Shown here: piece after piece, positions 35,214 to 43,031 of the stretch
Layout: each line of letters opens with the position of its first letter
Position numbering within the stretch: position 1 is the first letter of the stretch
NCBI RefSeq assembly: GCF_009932475.1
Contig: NZ_BJOV01000005.1
Location: 1,798,001-1,862,000 of the forward strand
DNA: 64,000 nt
From: Gordonia spumicola
GTDB taxonomy: Bacteria > Actinomycetota > Actinomycetes > Mycobacteriales > Mycobacteriaceae
Reading direction: 5' to 3'
The notes under the pieces: model-generated
What the model was told of the DNA's origin: nothing
Databases searched by the model: none
The model's input: the letters and a program-made list of their open reading frames with translations, nothing else
Position numbers and translations under genes: made by a program

Positions 35214-36527
35214 ATGACCATGCCACCGGGAACGATGTTCGGCGACTACCGCATCGTCCGGCGACTCGGCCAAGGCGGCATGGGCGCCGTGTATCTCGTC
35301 GAGAACCCCCAGCTCGGCCGATACGAAGCACTCAAGGTGATCGCGCCGACCGCCGACGCCGACTTCCAGACGAGATTCACACAGGAGGCCCGGACCGCCG
35401 CGGCACTCGATCACCCCGGAATCATCGGAGTCCACCACGTCGGGATCGCCGACGGCGTCCCGTGGTTCACGATGACCTACCTCGACGGCGCCGACCTGAC
35501 ACACGCCGGACTCAGCGCCGCCGAATCGTTGGGCGCCGTCACCCGCGTCGCCGCGGCACTCGACTACGCGCACGGCCGCGGCGTGGTCCACCGCGACGTC
35601 AAACCCGCCAACATCGTCGTGACCAGAACGGCGGGCGGCATGCTCGACAAGGTTGTCGTCCTCGACTTCGGAATCGCCAAACTCGCCGACACCGCCGGTG
35701 TCACCGCGACCGGCGCGTTCATCGGCACGCTCGCCTACACCGCACCCGAAATGCTCGAGGGTCGGCCGCCGTCTCCGCGCTCCGACCAGTACGCCCTGGC
35801 CTGCACCGCATTCGAGCTGCTCACCGGGACTCCCCCGTTCGACGGTCCGACACCGGTGTCGATCATGTCGGCCCACGCGAGTGCGCCCGTGCCCGCGATC
35901 AGCGCGAGACGACCCGATCTCGCCTCGCTCGATCCGGTCTTCGTGCGCGCACTCGCCAAGAACCCCGCGGAGAGGTTCGCCTCGTGCACCGAGTTCACCG
36001 ACGCACTCCGCACCGCGATCGCGCGGCCCGCCCCGCCTCCCCCGCCGACGCTCGTGCGACCCGTCGTCGTACCGACGCCCCCGCGCCGCCGGACCCCTCC
36101 CGCCGCGATCGCGGCCGTCGCCGTCGTCGCGGCGATCCTGGTCATCGGTGTAGTCGTGGCAGTGGTGAAGACCGTCGGCGGGTCCAGCGACGAACCCGTG
36201 ACCACCGCCGCGCCCCCGCCCACGAGTACGGCGACGATCACCTCATCGACGGTGCCGACCATCAGCGCGTGCGTGTACAACGCGGGAGTCGTGACCGGCG
36301 CGAGCGCCCGGGCGGCGCGGTCACTGACCGGTGCCGGCATCGATGTCCTGGAGACGAGCAACCTTCAGAGCCGCTCGGTCACCGAGAACGTCGTCTTCTA
36401 TCCGGCCGGCCGCGAATCCGAGGCACGGACCGTCGCCGCCGCCGTTCCGGGCGGCGCCGTCGCCGAGCCCCGACCAGCGGCGTTCACCAAATGCCCGGGC
36501 GAGATCGCCGTGATCGTGGTCGACTGA
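35214..36527 (+). CDS. Membrane Ser/Thr protein kinase with LytR_C-like sensor domain
   Basis: A 437-residue Hanks-type kinase. Residues 11-270: Gly-rich loop GQGGMG (19-24), ATP Lys41, catalytic HRDVKPANI (Asp128), DFG at 151-153 and activation-loop GTLAYTAPE. A Pro-rich juxtamembrane stretch (273-296) precedes one transmembrane helix (about 297-319, AAIAAVAVVAAILVIGVVVA). Outside is a Thr/Ser linker and an 85-residue C-terminal domain (CVYNAGVVTGASARAARSL ...) that looks like LytR_C, with two cysteines likely bridged. The external domain is the probable sensor for envelope signals. ATG 35220 is an alternative start. Confidence 0.88.
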   Translation: MTMPPGTMFGDYRIVRRLGQGGMGAVYLVENPQLGRYEALKVIAPTADADFQTRFTQEARTAAALDHPGIIGVHHVGIADGVPWFTMTYLDGADLTHAGLSAAESLGAVTRVAAALDYAHGRGVVHRDVKPANIVVTRTAGGMLDKVVVLDFGIAKLADTAGVTATGAFIGTLAYTAPEMLEGRPPSPRSDQYALACTAFELLTGTPPFDGPTPVSIMSAHASAPVPAISARRPDLASLDPVFVRALAKNPAERFASCTEFTDALRTAIARPAPPPPPTLVRPVVVPTPPRRRTPPAAIAAVAVVAAILVIGVVVAVVKTVGGSSDEPVTTAAPPPTSTATITSSTVPTISACVYNAGVVTGASARAARSLTGAGIDVLETSNLQSRSVTENVVFYPAGRESEARTVAAAVPGGAVAEPRPAAFTKCPGEIAVIVVD

Positions 36528-36545
36528 CCACTTCACAGAACGACG

Positions 36546-36578
36546 CGACCCCGAGACGCTCACGCAGTCTCGGGGTCG
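36546..36578. terminator. Bidirectional terminator between kinase and glyS
   Basis: CGACCCCGAGAC (36546-36557) pairs with GTCTCGGGGTCG (36567-36578) across a 9-base loop, followed by TGTTCGTCGT. It lies in the 65-bp gap between convergent stop codons and can serve both genes. Confidence 0.8.
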
Positions 36579-36592
36579 TGTTCGTCGTCCGG

Positions 36593-37984
36593 TCAGCAGC
36601 CGATGAGCTTGCCGCCCAGGTACTCCACGACCTTGTCGAGCGAGACCCGCTCCTGGCTCATCGTGTCGCGCTCACGAATGGTGACGGCCTGGTCGTCGAG
36701 GGTGTCGAAGTCGACGGTCACGCAGAACGGCGTGCCGATCTCGTCCTGGCGGCGGTAGCGCTTGCCGATGCCCTGCGCGTCGTCGAACTCGACATTCCAG
36801 TGCTTGCGGAGTTCGGCGGCCAGATCGCGGGCCTTCGGCGACAGCTTCTCGTTGCGCGAGAGCGGCAGCACGGCGGCCTTGACCGGCGCGAGACGACGGT
36901 CCAACTTGAGGACGGTACGAGTGTCGGTGCCGCCCTTGGCGTTCGGCACTTCTTCGTCGGTGTACGCGTCGCACAGGAACGCCATCATCGAACGGCCCAG
37001 GCCGGCCGCGGGCTCGATCACGAAGGGCGTGTACTTCTCGCCCGACGCCTGGTCGAAGTAGACCAGATCCTCGCCCGACGCCTTGCTGTGCGTCGCGAGA
37101 TCGTAGTCGGTGCGGTTCGCGACGCCCTCCAGCTCACCCCACGGATTGCCGCCGAAGCCGAACTTGTACTCGACGTCGACGGTGCGCTTGGAGTAGTGGG
37201 ACAGCTTCTCCTTCGGGTGGTCGTACAGACGCAGGTTCTCCGGGTCGATGCCCAGGTCGACGTACCAGTTGTAACGCGCGTCGATCCAGTGCTGGTGCCA
37301 CTCTTCGTCCTCGCCTGGCTTGACGAAGAACTCCATCTCCATCTGCTCGAACTCACGGGTGCGGAAGATGAAGTTGCCGGGCGTAATCTCGTTGCGGAAG
37401 CTCTTGCCGACCTGCGCGATGCCGAACGGCGGCTTGCGGCGGGCGGTCGTCATCACGTTCTTGAAGTTGATGAAGATGCCCTGGGCCGTCTCCGGGCGCA
37501 GGTAGTGCAGGCCTTCGGAGTCGTCGACGGGGCCGAGGTACGTCTTGAGCAGGCCCGAGAACGCCTTCGGCTCGGTCCACTGGCCCTTGGCGCCGCAGTC
37601 GGGGCAGCCGATCTCCGACATCGGAACGGTGTCCGGATCGTCGATGCCCTTCTTCAGCGCGTACGCCTCCTGCAGATGGTCCTGACGCTGGCGCTTGTGA
37701 CAGTTGGTGCACTCGATCAGCGGATCGGTGAACACGTCGACGTGGCCGGACGCCTCCCACACGCGGCGGGGCAGGATCACCGACGAGTCGAGACCGACCA
37801 CATCGTCACGCGAGGTGACCATCGTCCGCCACCATTGGCGCTTGATGTTCTCCTTCAGCTCCACGCCGATCGGACCGTAGTCCCATGCCGACCGCGTACC
37901 GCCGTAGATCTCACCGCACGGGAACACCAGACCGCGCCGCTTGGCGAGGTTGACGACAGCATCGACTTTGGACTGCACAGCCAC
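36593..37984 (-). CDS. glyS: Glycyl-tRNA synthetase (class II, alpha2 type)
   Basis: A 463-residue class II synthetase charging tRNA-Gly. Start region [20 protein letters not shown] is the family signature; motif 2 is [20 protein letters not shown]; motif 3 is [15 protein letters not shown] zinc-binding insert is visible ([11 protein letters not shown] ... [10 protein letters not shown]). It is the eukaryote-like homodimeric form used by actinobacteria. GTG 37984. In M. tuberculosis glyS (Rv2357c) diverges directly from smtB; here a large DUF6493-like gene is placed between them. Confidence 0.96.
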   Translation of the reverse strand: MAVQSKVDAVVNLAKRRGLVFPCGEIYGGTRSAWDYGPIGVELKENIKRQWWRTMVTSRDDVVGLDSSVILPRRVWEASGHVDVFTDPLIECTNCHKRQRQDHLQEAYALKKGIDDPDTVPMSEIGCPDCGAKGQWTEPKAFSGLLKTYLGPVDDSEGLHYLRPETAQGIFINFKNVMTTARRKPPFGIAQVGKSFRNEITPGNFIFRTREFEQMEMEFFVKPGEDEEWHQHWIDARYNWYVDLGIDPENLRLYDHPKEKLSHYSKRTVDVEYKFGFGGNPWGELEGVANRTDYDLATHSKASGEDLVYFDQASGEKYTPFVIEPAAGLGRSMMAFLCDAYTDEEVPNAKGGTDTRTVLKLDRRLAPVKAAVLPLSRNEKLSPKARDLAAELRKHWNVEFDDAQGIGKRYRRQDEIGTPFCVTVDFDTLDDQAVTIRERDTMSQERVSLDKVVEYLGGKLIGC

Positions 37985-38060
37985 GGTTTCAGATCTCCAC
38001 GACGTTGGGGTTGGGAACAGCTACCAGGGTAGTCGGTGCCCGCCGCATACTCTTGGGTGC

Positions 38061-40481
38061 GTGGACTTTCAGCACATCGACGACGCGATCGCCGAGGTCG
38101 ACCTCGACACCGTGGTCGGTTGGATCTCGACTCTCGACGACGACGATCGCGCCACGGCGGGACGCTGGTATCGGAAGTCCGGACGGACCGCGGCACGCCG
38201 CCGATTCGAGGACCTGCAGTTCGGCGTCGCCTGGCCCGGCGCGCGGACCGTTCAACTCGTCCTGGCGAGCGGCCTGTCCGCGACTCCCGCCGACGCGGTC
38301 ACCGCCTGTCGGTTCACCCGATCGTGGGTCAGCGAATGCGGACTCGCGGCACCGGTCGCCGAGGCAGTGATCGCCCGCGGCGAGGCGTGGGCGACGGAGT
38401 TCGTCGCACGCACGACCGCGCTCGCGTTCAACGACCCCGAACGCGGCAACCGCAGGGAGGCCGCCCAGATCATCAGCGGCGTCGTCGAGTGGTTCGGGCT
38501 TCCGCTGCCGTCGGCCCCGCTGTACGTCGAGGGCTGGGCCGCCGCGCTCACCCATGCCAAGCACCGCCTGTCCGGGACGTGGGGCCGCGACGCCGACCCG
38601 CCGGTCGGACTCCTGTCGGTGGTCGACGGGCGGCTCCGCAGCGTCCACCTGTCGTCGCGCCCCGACCTCGTCGGACTGCTGCGGTCCACGCCACGACTCC
38701 CGGAGATGCTCCTCGCGGCGGCCGCACATCCGGGAACGTTCACCGGCCTCACGTCGAGCCCGCGCGAGGGATGGCGACTCGACGAGGCGATCGCCGCGAT
38801 CCTCGCCGACGGCGGGGTCGACAGGTCGGCCGTCGTGGCCGCCGCGCTCGGAGCACTCGCGCAACCGCAGCCGCCGTACGGTCAGCGCGCATCGGCGGCG
38901 ATCCTCGCCGGCTGCTCGTTCGGACCCGGCGACGTCGCCGCGCACGAGCCCGAGGTGATCGGCCTCCTGTCGACCGTCCACGCGTACGCGCTGCCGGTGC
39001 TCGCCGCCGCCGCGACCGCGGCCGACCTCACCCCGGAAGCCCTGTTCGACACGGCGTCCGTCCTCCTAGTCCGCAAGGAGAAGGGCCCCAAGAAGGCGCT
39101 TGTCGACAGGCTTCTCGCACGATCGGCCGAGTCGAGAGACCTCCTCGAGCTGGCCGCCGACAATGTGGACGGCGCGCTCCGCGGCAGGGTGCTCGCCGCG
39201 CTCGGCGGCGCGGCCCCGAAGGACGATCCCGCCGACATCGGCGGATGGCTCCCGGCGACGCACAGCCGCGACGCCGGGCCGCTCGAACCCGTCACCGCCG
39301 ACGTCGAGGGCCTCACCGCGCTGACCGCCGAGACCGACGTCTACGCGTCGATCACCGACGAATCCCGGACCCTCGACGCCGTGTCACGCCTCCTCGAGCG
39401 TGGACGGTCGCACGCCGAGTCGGTCCTCGCCCAGCTGCCGGCTGCGGGCGAGTACGGCAATCAGACGCGCTACGTCACCGATCAATGGCTGGCGGACGGG
39501 ATCGTCACGCACTCGGCGACCTGGCGATCGTCCGCATATCAGTTCACGACCAGGCTCATCGATGAGACGCTCACTCGCGGGACCCGGCCGGTGTCGACGT
39601 CCACTCGCACCGACGGGACGCTCACCCTCGACGATCTGCGCGACCGCCTCACCTCCGAGCCGATCGGTCCGTACGACTTCGTCCAGGCCCTCCTACGTCT
39701 GCGACCGGGTGACACCGGCGCCGTCCGGCTGCACGTTGACGGCGTCCCGAATGCCGCCGACCTGCTGCGACGGTGGGTCGACGGCGGCGGGACCGCCCGA
39801 TGGCGGGCGTCCGGTCAGTCGATCGCGGCGTACCTGCAGCTGCCCCCGCACGTCGCCGGACTCCCGCGCCTCGGCGCCGTCGGGCTCGACGCTCACAAAG
39901 TCCCCGACTACGAGCTGATCCCGTATCTCGGCGTCCTCCCGTTCGACGGCGACGCCCTCGCCGCACCCGACGGCCGCTCGGGGATGGCCGTCAATCGCCT
40001 GCTGCCGCACCTGGCTGCGGCGCCCGGTGTGGACGGCCACGGCGTACTGCCGTTGATCCTCAGCCACGTGAATCACACCCGCGCCGATTGCCGGCTGCGC
40101 GCGGGCGAAGCCCTGATCGAGATGTACCGGGTCGGACGGCTCGACCCGGCCGCGCTGGCACCGATCGTCACGGCGCGCGCCGCGGGGAGATCGCTCGCGC
40201 TGTCGCGATTCGCTCATGTCGCGGACGATGTCGCTCGAGCGGACGCGCTCGGCATCGTGTGGCCCGCCTGGTCCGCCCTCCTCGACTGGGCGTGCGGTGT
40301 TCCCCGGAAGCCTGCCGGACTGTCGACGCTGCTCGCCTCACTCGGGCCGCACCTGCCGACGGTCGTCGCCAACGTCGGGCCGAGCCCGCTGCCCGATGCG
40401 GTGCGTGCACTCGCCCGTGCCGCGGGCTCGACGGCCGCCGTCGCCGAAGCGCGGACGTTGGTCGCCGCCGAAGGCAAATGA
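38061..40481 (+). CDS. Large DUF6493-like protein of unknown function
   Basis: An 806-residue soluble, helix-rich, Ala/Leu/Asp-rich protein. It resembles actinobacterial DUF6493-type proteins, which are built of alpha-helical repeats. Recurrent helical blocks include TVVGWISTLDDDDRATAG, FTRSWVSECGLAAPVAEAVI, LDEAIAAILADGGVDRSAVV and LPLILSHVNHTRADCRLRAG; the middle (about 430-560) is probably a separate domain. In streptomycetes similar proteins are found near SWIM-domain and AAA/VWA genes; here only a distant SWIM-SNF2 gene exists (12371-15715). GTG 38061 lacks a clear ribosome site, so leaderless start is possible. No enzyme motif seen. Confidence 0.65.
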   Translation: MDFQHIDDAIAEVDLDTVVGWISTLDDDDRATAGRWYRKSGRTAARRRFEDLQFGVAWPGARTVQLVLASGLSATPADAVTACRFTRSWVSECGLAAPVAEAVIARGEAWATEFVARTTALAFNDPERGNRREAAQIISGVVEWFGLPLPSAPLYVEGWAAALTHAKHRLSGTWGRDADPPVGLLSVVDGRLRSVHLSSRPDLVGLLRSTPRLPEMLLAAAAHPGTFTGLTSSPREGWRLDEAIAAILADGGVDRSAVVAAALGALAQPQPPYGQRASAAILAGCSFGPGDVAAHEPEVIGLLSTVHAYALPVLAAAATAADLTPEALFDTASVLLVRKEKGPKKALVDRLLARSAESRDLLELAADNVDGALRGRVLAALGGAAPKDDPADIGGWLPATHSRDAGPLEPVTADVEGLTALTAETDVYASITDESRTLDAVSRLLERGRSHAESVLAQLPAAGEYGNQTRYVTDQWLADGIVTHSATWRSSAYQFTTRLIDETLTRGTRPVSTSTRTDGTLTLDDLRDRLTSEPIGPYDFVQALLRLRPGDTGAVRLHVDGVPNAADLLRRWVDGGGTARWRASGQSIAAYLQLPPHVAGLPRLGAVGLDAHKVPDYELIPYLGVLPFDGDALAAPDGRSGMAVNRLLPHLAAAPGVDGHGVLPLILSHVNHTRADCRLRAGEALIEMYRVGRLDPAALAPIVTARAAGRSLALSRFAHVADDVARADALGIVWPAWSALLDWACGVPRKPAGLSTLLASLGPHLPTVVANVGPSPLPDAVRALARAAGSTAAVAEARTLVAAEGK

Positions 40482-40493
40482 CAATCACTTCCT
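40479..40493 (+). promoter_or_regulatory. Possible Zur box upstream of smtB-zur
   Basis: TGACAATCACTTCCT matches 10 of 15 positions of the mycobacterial-type Zur box TGAAAATGATTTTCA and lies just before a TAGCAT -10-like hexamer (40494-40499) and the ArsR-family start codon. Autoregulation of the metal-sensor pair is the natural reading; the match is only partial. Confidence 0.35.
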
Positions 40494-40506
40494 TTAGCAT
40501 GGACGC

Positions 40507-40836
40507 ATGGCGCATCCGATCCTCAGACCGTCGACGACGGACCATGCCGGGCACACCGCTGCCGCCGACCTGTTGCGGGCCCTCGCCGCTCCGGCACGCG
40601 TCGCGATCGTCCTGAGTCTGCGTGAACGGTCGATGTGCGTGCACGAACTGGTCGACGCCCTCCATCTCAATCAGCCCCAGGTCAGCCAGCACCTGAGCGT
40701 GCTCAAGAAGTCCGGTGTCGTCGTCGGCACCCGCCGCGGCCGCGAGATCGACTACGCGCTGGCGGACGATCACGTCGCCCACATCGTCGTCGACGCCCTG
40801 GTGCACGCCGCGGAACTGCGCGAGGCACGATCGTGA
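40507..40836 (+). CDS. smtB: ArsR/SmtB-family metal-sensing repressor
   Basis: A 109-residue winged-helix repressor: ADLLRALAAPARVAIVLSLR, recognition helix region HLNQPQVSQHLSVLKKSGVV, and wing GTRRGREIDYALADDH. In M. tuberculosis the orthologous position (Rv2358) encodes SmtB, which releases DNA when zinc is bound and is cotranscribed with zur. The C-terminal helix has His/Asp/Glu residues (DDHVAHIVVDALVHAAEL) suited to the alpha5 metal site. Its stop overlaps the zur start by GTGA. Confidence 0.88.
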   Translation: MAHPILRPSTTDHAGHTAAADLLRALAAPARVAIVLSLRERSMCVHELVDALHLNQPQVSQHLSVLKKSGVVVGTRRGREIDYALADDHVAHIVVDALVHAAELREARS

Positions 40837-41240
40837 CCGAGAAGCAGGCGAAGCCCGTCACCGGCCAGCGGTCGACGAAGCAGCGCGCCGCGATCGCCGA
40901 ACTGCTGTCGGCGACGGACGACTTCCTGTCCGCACAGCAACTCCACGACAAGCTGCGCGAGCGCGGCGAGTCGATCGGACTGACGACCGTGTACCGGAAT
41001 CTGACCGCCCTCACCGAGTCGAAACAGATCGACGCGATCTGGGACGGTTCGGGCGAGACCCGATACCGTCACTGCTCCACCGGACACCATCATCACCTCG
41101 TGTGTCGCGAATGCGGGACGACCGTCGAGGTCCAGGCCGATCCCGTCGAGCGATGGGCGTCGCGCATCGCCGCCGACAACGGGTTCACCGACATCACCCA
41201 CACCGTCGAGATCTTCGGCACCTGCGCCGACTGCTCCTGA
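40833..41240 (+). CDS. zur: Fur-family zinc regulator Zur
   Basis: A 135-residue Fur-family protein. N-terminal winged helix: STKQRAAIAELLSATDDFLS and SIGLTTVYRNLTALTESKQI. C-terminal metal domain: RHCSTGHHHHLVCRECG and FGTCADC, giving the two CxxC structural-zinc pairs and the His-rich regulatory site. Order smtB-zur next to glyS identifies it as Zur (FurB, Rv2359), which represses zinc uptake and zinc-independent ribosomal proteins when zinc is plentiful. GTG 40833 overlaps the smtB stop. Confidence 0.92.
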   Translation: MTEKQAKPVTGQRSTKQRAAIAELLSATDDFLSAQQLHDKLRERGESIGLTTVYRNLTALTESKQIDAIWDGSGETRYRHCSTGHHHHLVCRECGTTVEVQADPVERWASRIAADNGFTDITHTVEIFGTCADCS

Positions 41241-41286
41241 CATCGGTCTGTCCATCGGGAATCGGCGACAATGTGCCGTCCGACCT

Positions 41287-41308
41287 CGATGATCGGACCG
41301 ATCTTCGG
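41287..41308 (+). repeat. Copy 1 of 22-bp repeat, promoter side of endonuclease-like gene
   Basis: Begins CGATGATCGGACCGATCTTC and ends GG; differs from copy 3 (42240-42261) at two bases. It lies 54-75 bp upstream of the endonuclease-like start codon, in the gap after zur. Position suits an operator. Confidence 0.7.
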
Positions 41309-41361
41309 AGTATCCACAGTCGGGGTGGAACCGAAAGCCCGGCACGTGCGTCCGACCTTGT

Positions 41362-42273
41362 ATGAAGGACTCCGGGATCTACACCCGTGCCGAGCTGCTG
41401 GCGATGGACTACGACGACGAACGGCTCCGTCGCGCGGTGAAGGCGGGCGACCTCGTCCGACTGCGCCCCGGCTGGTACGCGGCGCGCGTTCACGACCCCG
41501 TCGTCGCGGCGGCGGTCCGAGACGGCGGAGTCTCGACATGCGTGGACGCCCTCACTTTCCATGACCTGTGGGTCCCTCCCGGCCACGACGGCCTCCATCT
41601 GCGCCGAAGTCCTCACCTGCACGGAAAGCATCCCGAGTGCAGGCCACTCATCGGACGCACGCGGATCGCGAACCGGGCCGTCGATCCGATCCCGATCGCG
41701 CTGAACCACGCGACGCGATGCCTGACGAACGACGAGTGGATCGCAGTCTGCGACGCGTACCGCAACACGACGGGCGCGAGCATCGGCGACATCGCGTCCG
41801 ACATGGGACGCACCGGAGCGACGGTCCTCGAGATGCTGTCCAGGACGGACCGTCGTTCCCAGTCGGGCACCGAGAGCATCGCCCGTGTGCGGCTGCGGGC
41901 GGTCGGCTATGACGTCGTCGTGCAGCCATCGGTCGCAGGTGTCGGGCATGCCGATCTCCGGATCGGGAAGCTGCTCATCGAATGCGACAGCGTCCTCCAT
42001 CATTCGTCCAAAGAGGACTACGAGCGCGACCACCACCGTGATCGACGCGCACTCGTCGACGGTTGGCTGACCCTGCGACTGACGTACGACGACATCCTGT
42101 ACGACTGGGACGGCGTCCTCGAGGACATCCGATCGATCACTCGCGCAGGCCGACACCGCGCACGCGGAGCGAAGGACCGGGCGATGGTCCAAAGATCGGT
42201 TCAGTCATCGCTGTTCAACGGCGACGCGCCGCCCGAGTTCGATGACTGGACCGATCTTCGGGGAGTCAGCTAG
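41362..42273 (+). CDS. AbiEi-like N-terminus fused to PD-(D/E)XK/Vsr-like nuclease domain
   Basis: A 303-residue protein. Residues 1-95 look like the AbiEi-type antitoxin winged helix used in type IV toxin-antitoxin systems (YTRAELLAMDYDDERLRRAV, LVRLRPGWYA). Residues about 170-275 look like a Vsr/DUF559 PD-(D/E)XK nuclease core: Glu in SGTESIARVRLR, HADLRIGKLLIECDS (Asp, Glu) and a basic/acidic helix DYERDHHRDRRALVDGW. Such fusions recur in Mycobacteriales without a proven role. The gene interrupts the zur-uppS neighbourhood and has three copies of a 22-bp repeat in its promoter and 3' end. The stop codon overlaps that of the convergent Clp_N gene within CTAG. Confidence 0.7.
   Translation: MKDSGIYTRAELLAMDYDDERLRRAVKAGDLVRLRPGWYAARVHDPVVAAAVRDGGVSTCVDALTFHDLWVPPGHDGLHLRRSPHLHGKHPECRPLIGRTRIANRAVDPIPIALNHATRCLTNDEWIAVCDAYRNTTGASIGDIASDMGRTGATVLEMLSRTDRRSQSGTESIARVRLRAVGYDVVVQPSVAGVGHADLRIGKLLIECDSVLHHSSKEDYERDHHRDRRALVDGWLTLRLTYDDILYDWDGVLEDIRSITRAGRHRARGAKDRAMVQRSVQSSLFNGDAPPEFDDWTDLRGVS
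42189..42210 (-). repeat. Copy 2 of 22-bp repeat, inverted, inside coding 3' end
   Basis: On the minus strand this begins CGATGACTGAACCGATCTTT and ends GG, two mismatches from copy 3. With copy 3 it forms an inverted pair separated by 29 bp within the last codons of the endonuclease-like gene, so the mRNA end can fold into a stem of about 20 bp. Confidence 0.7.
42240..42261 (+). repeat. Copy 3 of 22-bp repeat at the end of the gene
   Basis: Begins CGATGACTGGACCGATCTTC and ends GG. It encodes the last residues FDDWTDLRG of the endonuclease-like protein and faces copy 2 as an inverted repeat. Confidence 0.7.
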
Positions 42274-42980
42274 GGGGTCATCGCGGCCAGCACGTCGCGG
42301 AGGTCCGATTCCAGCGCCGCGCGGTCGACGCCTGCCGCGGCGAGCGGGCCGTCGCCGTTCTCCACGTCGAGGAGGGCGAGCAGGATGTGCTCGGTGCCGA
42401 TGTACGAGTGGTCGAGCCGCAGGGCGTGGCGGAAGGTCAGTTCCAACGCTTTTCGGGCGGTCGAGTCGTACGGAACCAGGTCGAGCGGCTCTCCGTCCAC
42501 GACCGGCGACGCCTGCGCCACCGCACGGCGCACCTGCGCGGCGTCCACCCCCTGCCGGACCAACAGCAAGGTGGCGAGGGACGTCTCGTCGTCGAGCAGT
42601 GCGGCCGCGAGATGCGCGGCCGTCACCTCGGGGTTGCCCGCGGATGCGGCGTCGTTGTGAGCCGCCGCCAGCACGTTGCGGGCCCGTTCGGTGAATGCCG
42701 CGAAGCCCTTGGCCGGATCCAGTCGCGGCGCGCCAGGGGTGAATCGTTTCTGCGCGGCTTGTTTGGTGACACCGAGGCACTGCCCGATGTCCGTCCACGA
42801 CGCTCCGGAATCACGCGCCGCGTCGACGAAATGGCCGATCAGATGGTCGACGAGGGCGTCCATGTGCGCGCCCGTCAACACCGCCGAGGTCAGACGCTCC
42901 AGCGGATCGTCGGAGGCGGCGTCGATGCCGCGGATCAGATCGTCGAGGTTGGCCGTGTCGAGGCGAGTCGGTTCCGTCAT
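42270..42980 (-). CDS. Clp N-terminal domain protein with HTH
   Basis: A 236-residue protein. An N-terminal helical part contains a helix-turn-helix-like segment (ASWTDIGQCLGVTKQAAQKR, about residues 60-80). Two Clp_N repeats follow (FTERARNVLAAAHNDAASAG ... VTAAHLAAALLDDETSLATL; ALELTFRHALRLDHSYIGTE), the domain that ClpA/ClpC use to bind adaptors and substrates. There is no AAA+ module, so it cannot unfold proteins itself. It may be a transcription factor that senses misfolded protein or a ClpC adaptor. Twin palindromes directly upstream suggest autoregulation. Confidence 0.8.
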   Translation of the reverse strand: MTEPTRLDTANLDDLIRGIDAASDDPLERLTSAVLTGAHMDALVDHLIGHFVDAARDSGASWTDIGQCLGVTKQAAQKRFTPGAPRLDPAKGFAAFTERARNVLAAAHNDAASAGNPEVTAAHLAAALLDDETSLATLLLVRQGVDAAQVRRAVAQASPVVDGEPLDLVPYDSTARKALELTFRHALRLDHSYIGTEHILLALLDVENGDGPLAAAGVDRAALESDLRDVLAAMTP

Positions 42981-42981
42981 G

Positions 42982-43000
42982 CGTCAACCATAGGTTGACG
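42982..43000. promoter_or_regulatory. Palindromic operator 1 of Clp_N gene
   Basis: CGTCAACCATAGGTTGACG is an inverted repeat with 8-bp arms (CGTCAACC/GGTTGACG), one base from the start codon of the Clp_N gene. Binding here would block translation-start-proximal transcription. Confidence 0.7.
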
Positions 43001-43010
43001 AACACAGAAT

Positions 43011-43029
43011 CGTCAACCCTTAGTTGACG
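43011..43029. promoter_or_regulatory. Palindromic operator 2 of Clp_N gene
   Basis: CGTCAACCCTTAGTTGACG repeats operator 1 with slight changes, 29 bp centre to centre, close to three helical turns. It ends 2 bp before the uppS stop codon. The pair suggests cooperative binding by dimers on one DNA face. Confidence 0.7.
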
Positions 43030-43031
43030 AT

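Noticed and set aside
36546..37984. T-box or glycine riboswitch upstream of glyS
   Set aside because: The region upstream of glyS (37985-38060) is only 76 bp to the divergent gene and shows no T-box stem or conserved riboswitch core.
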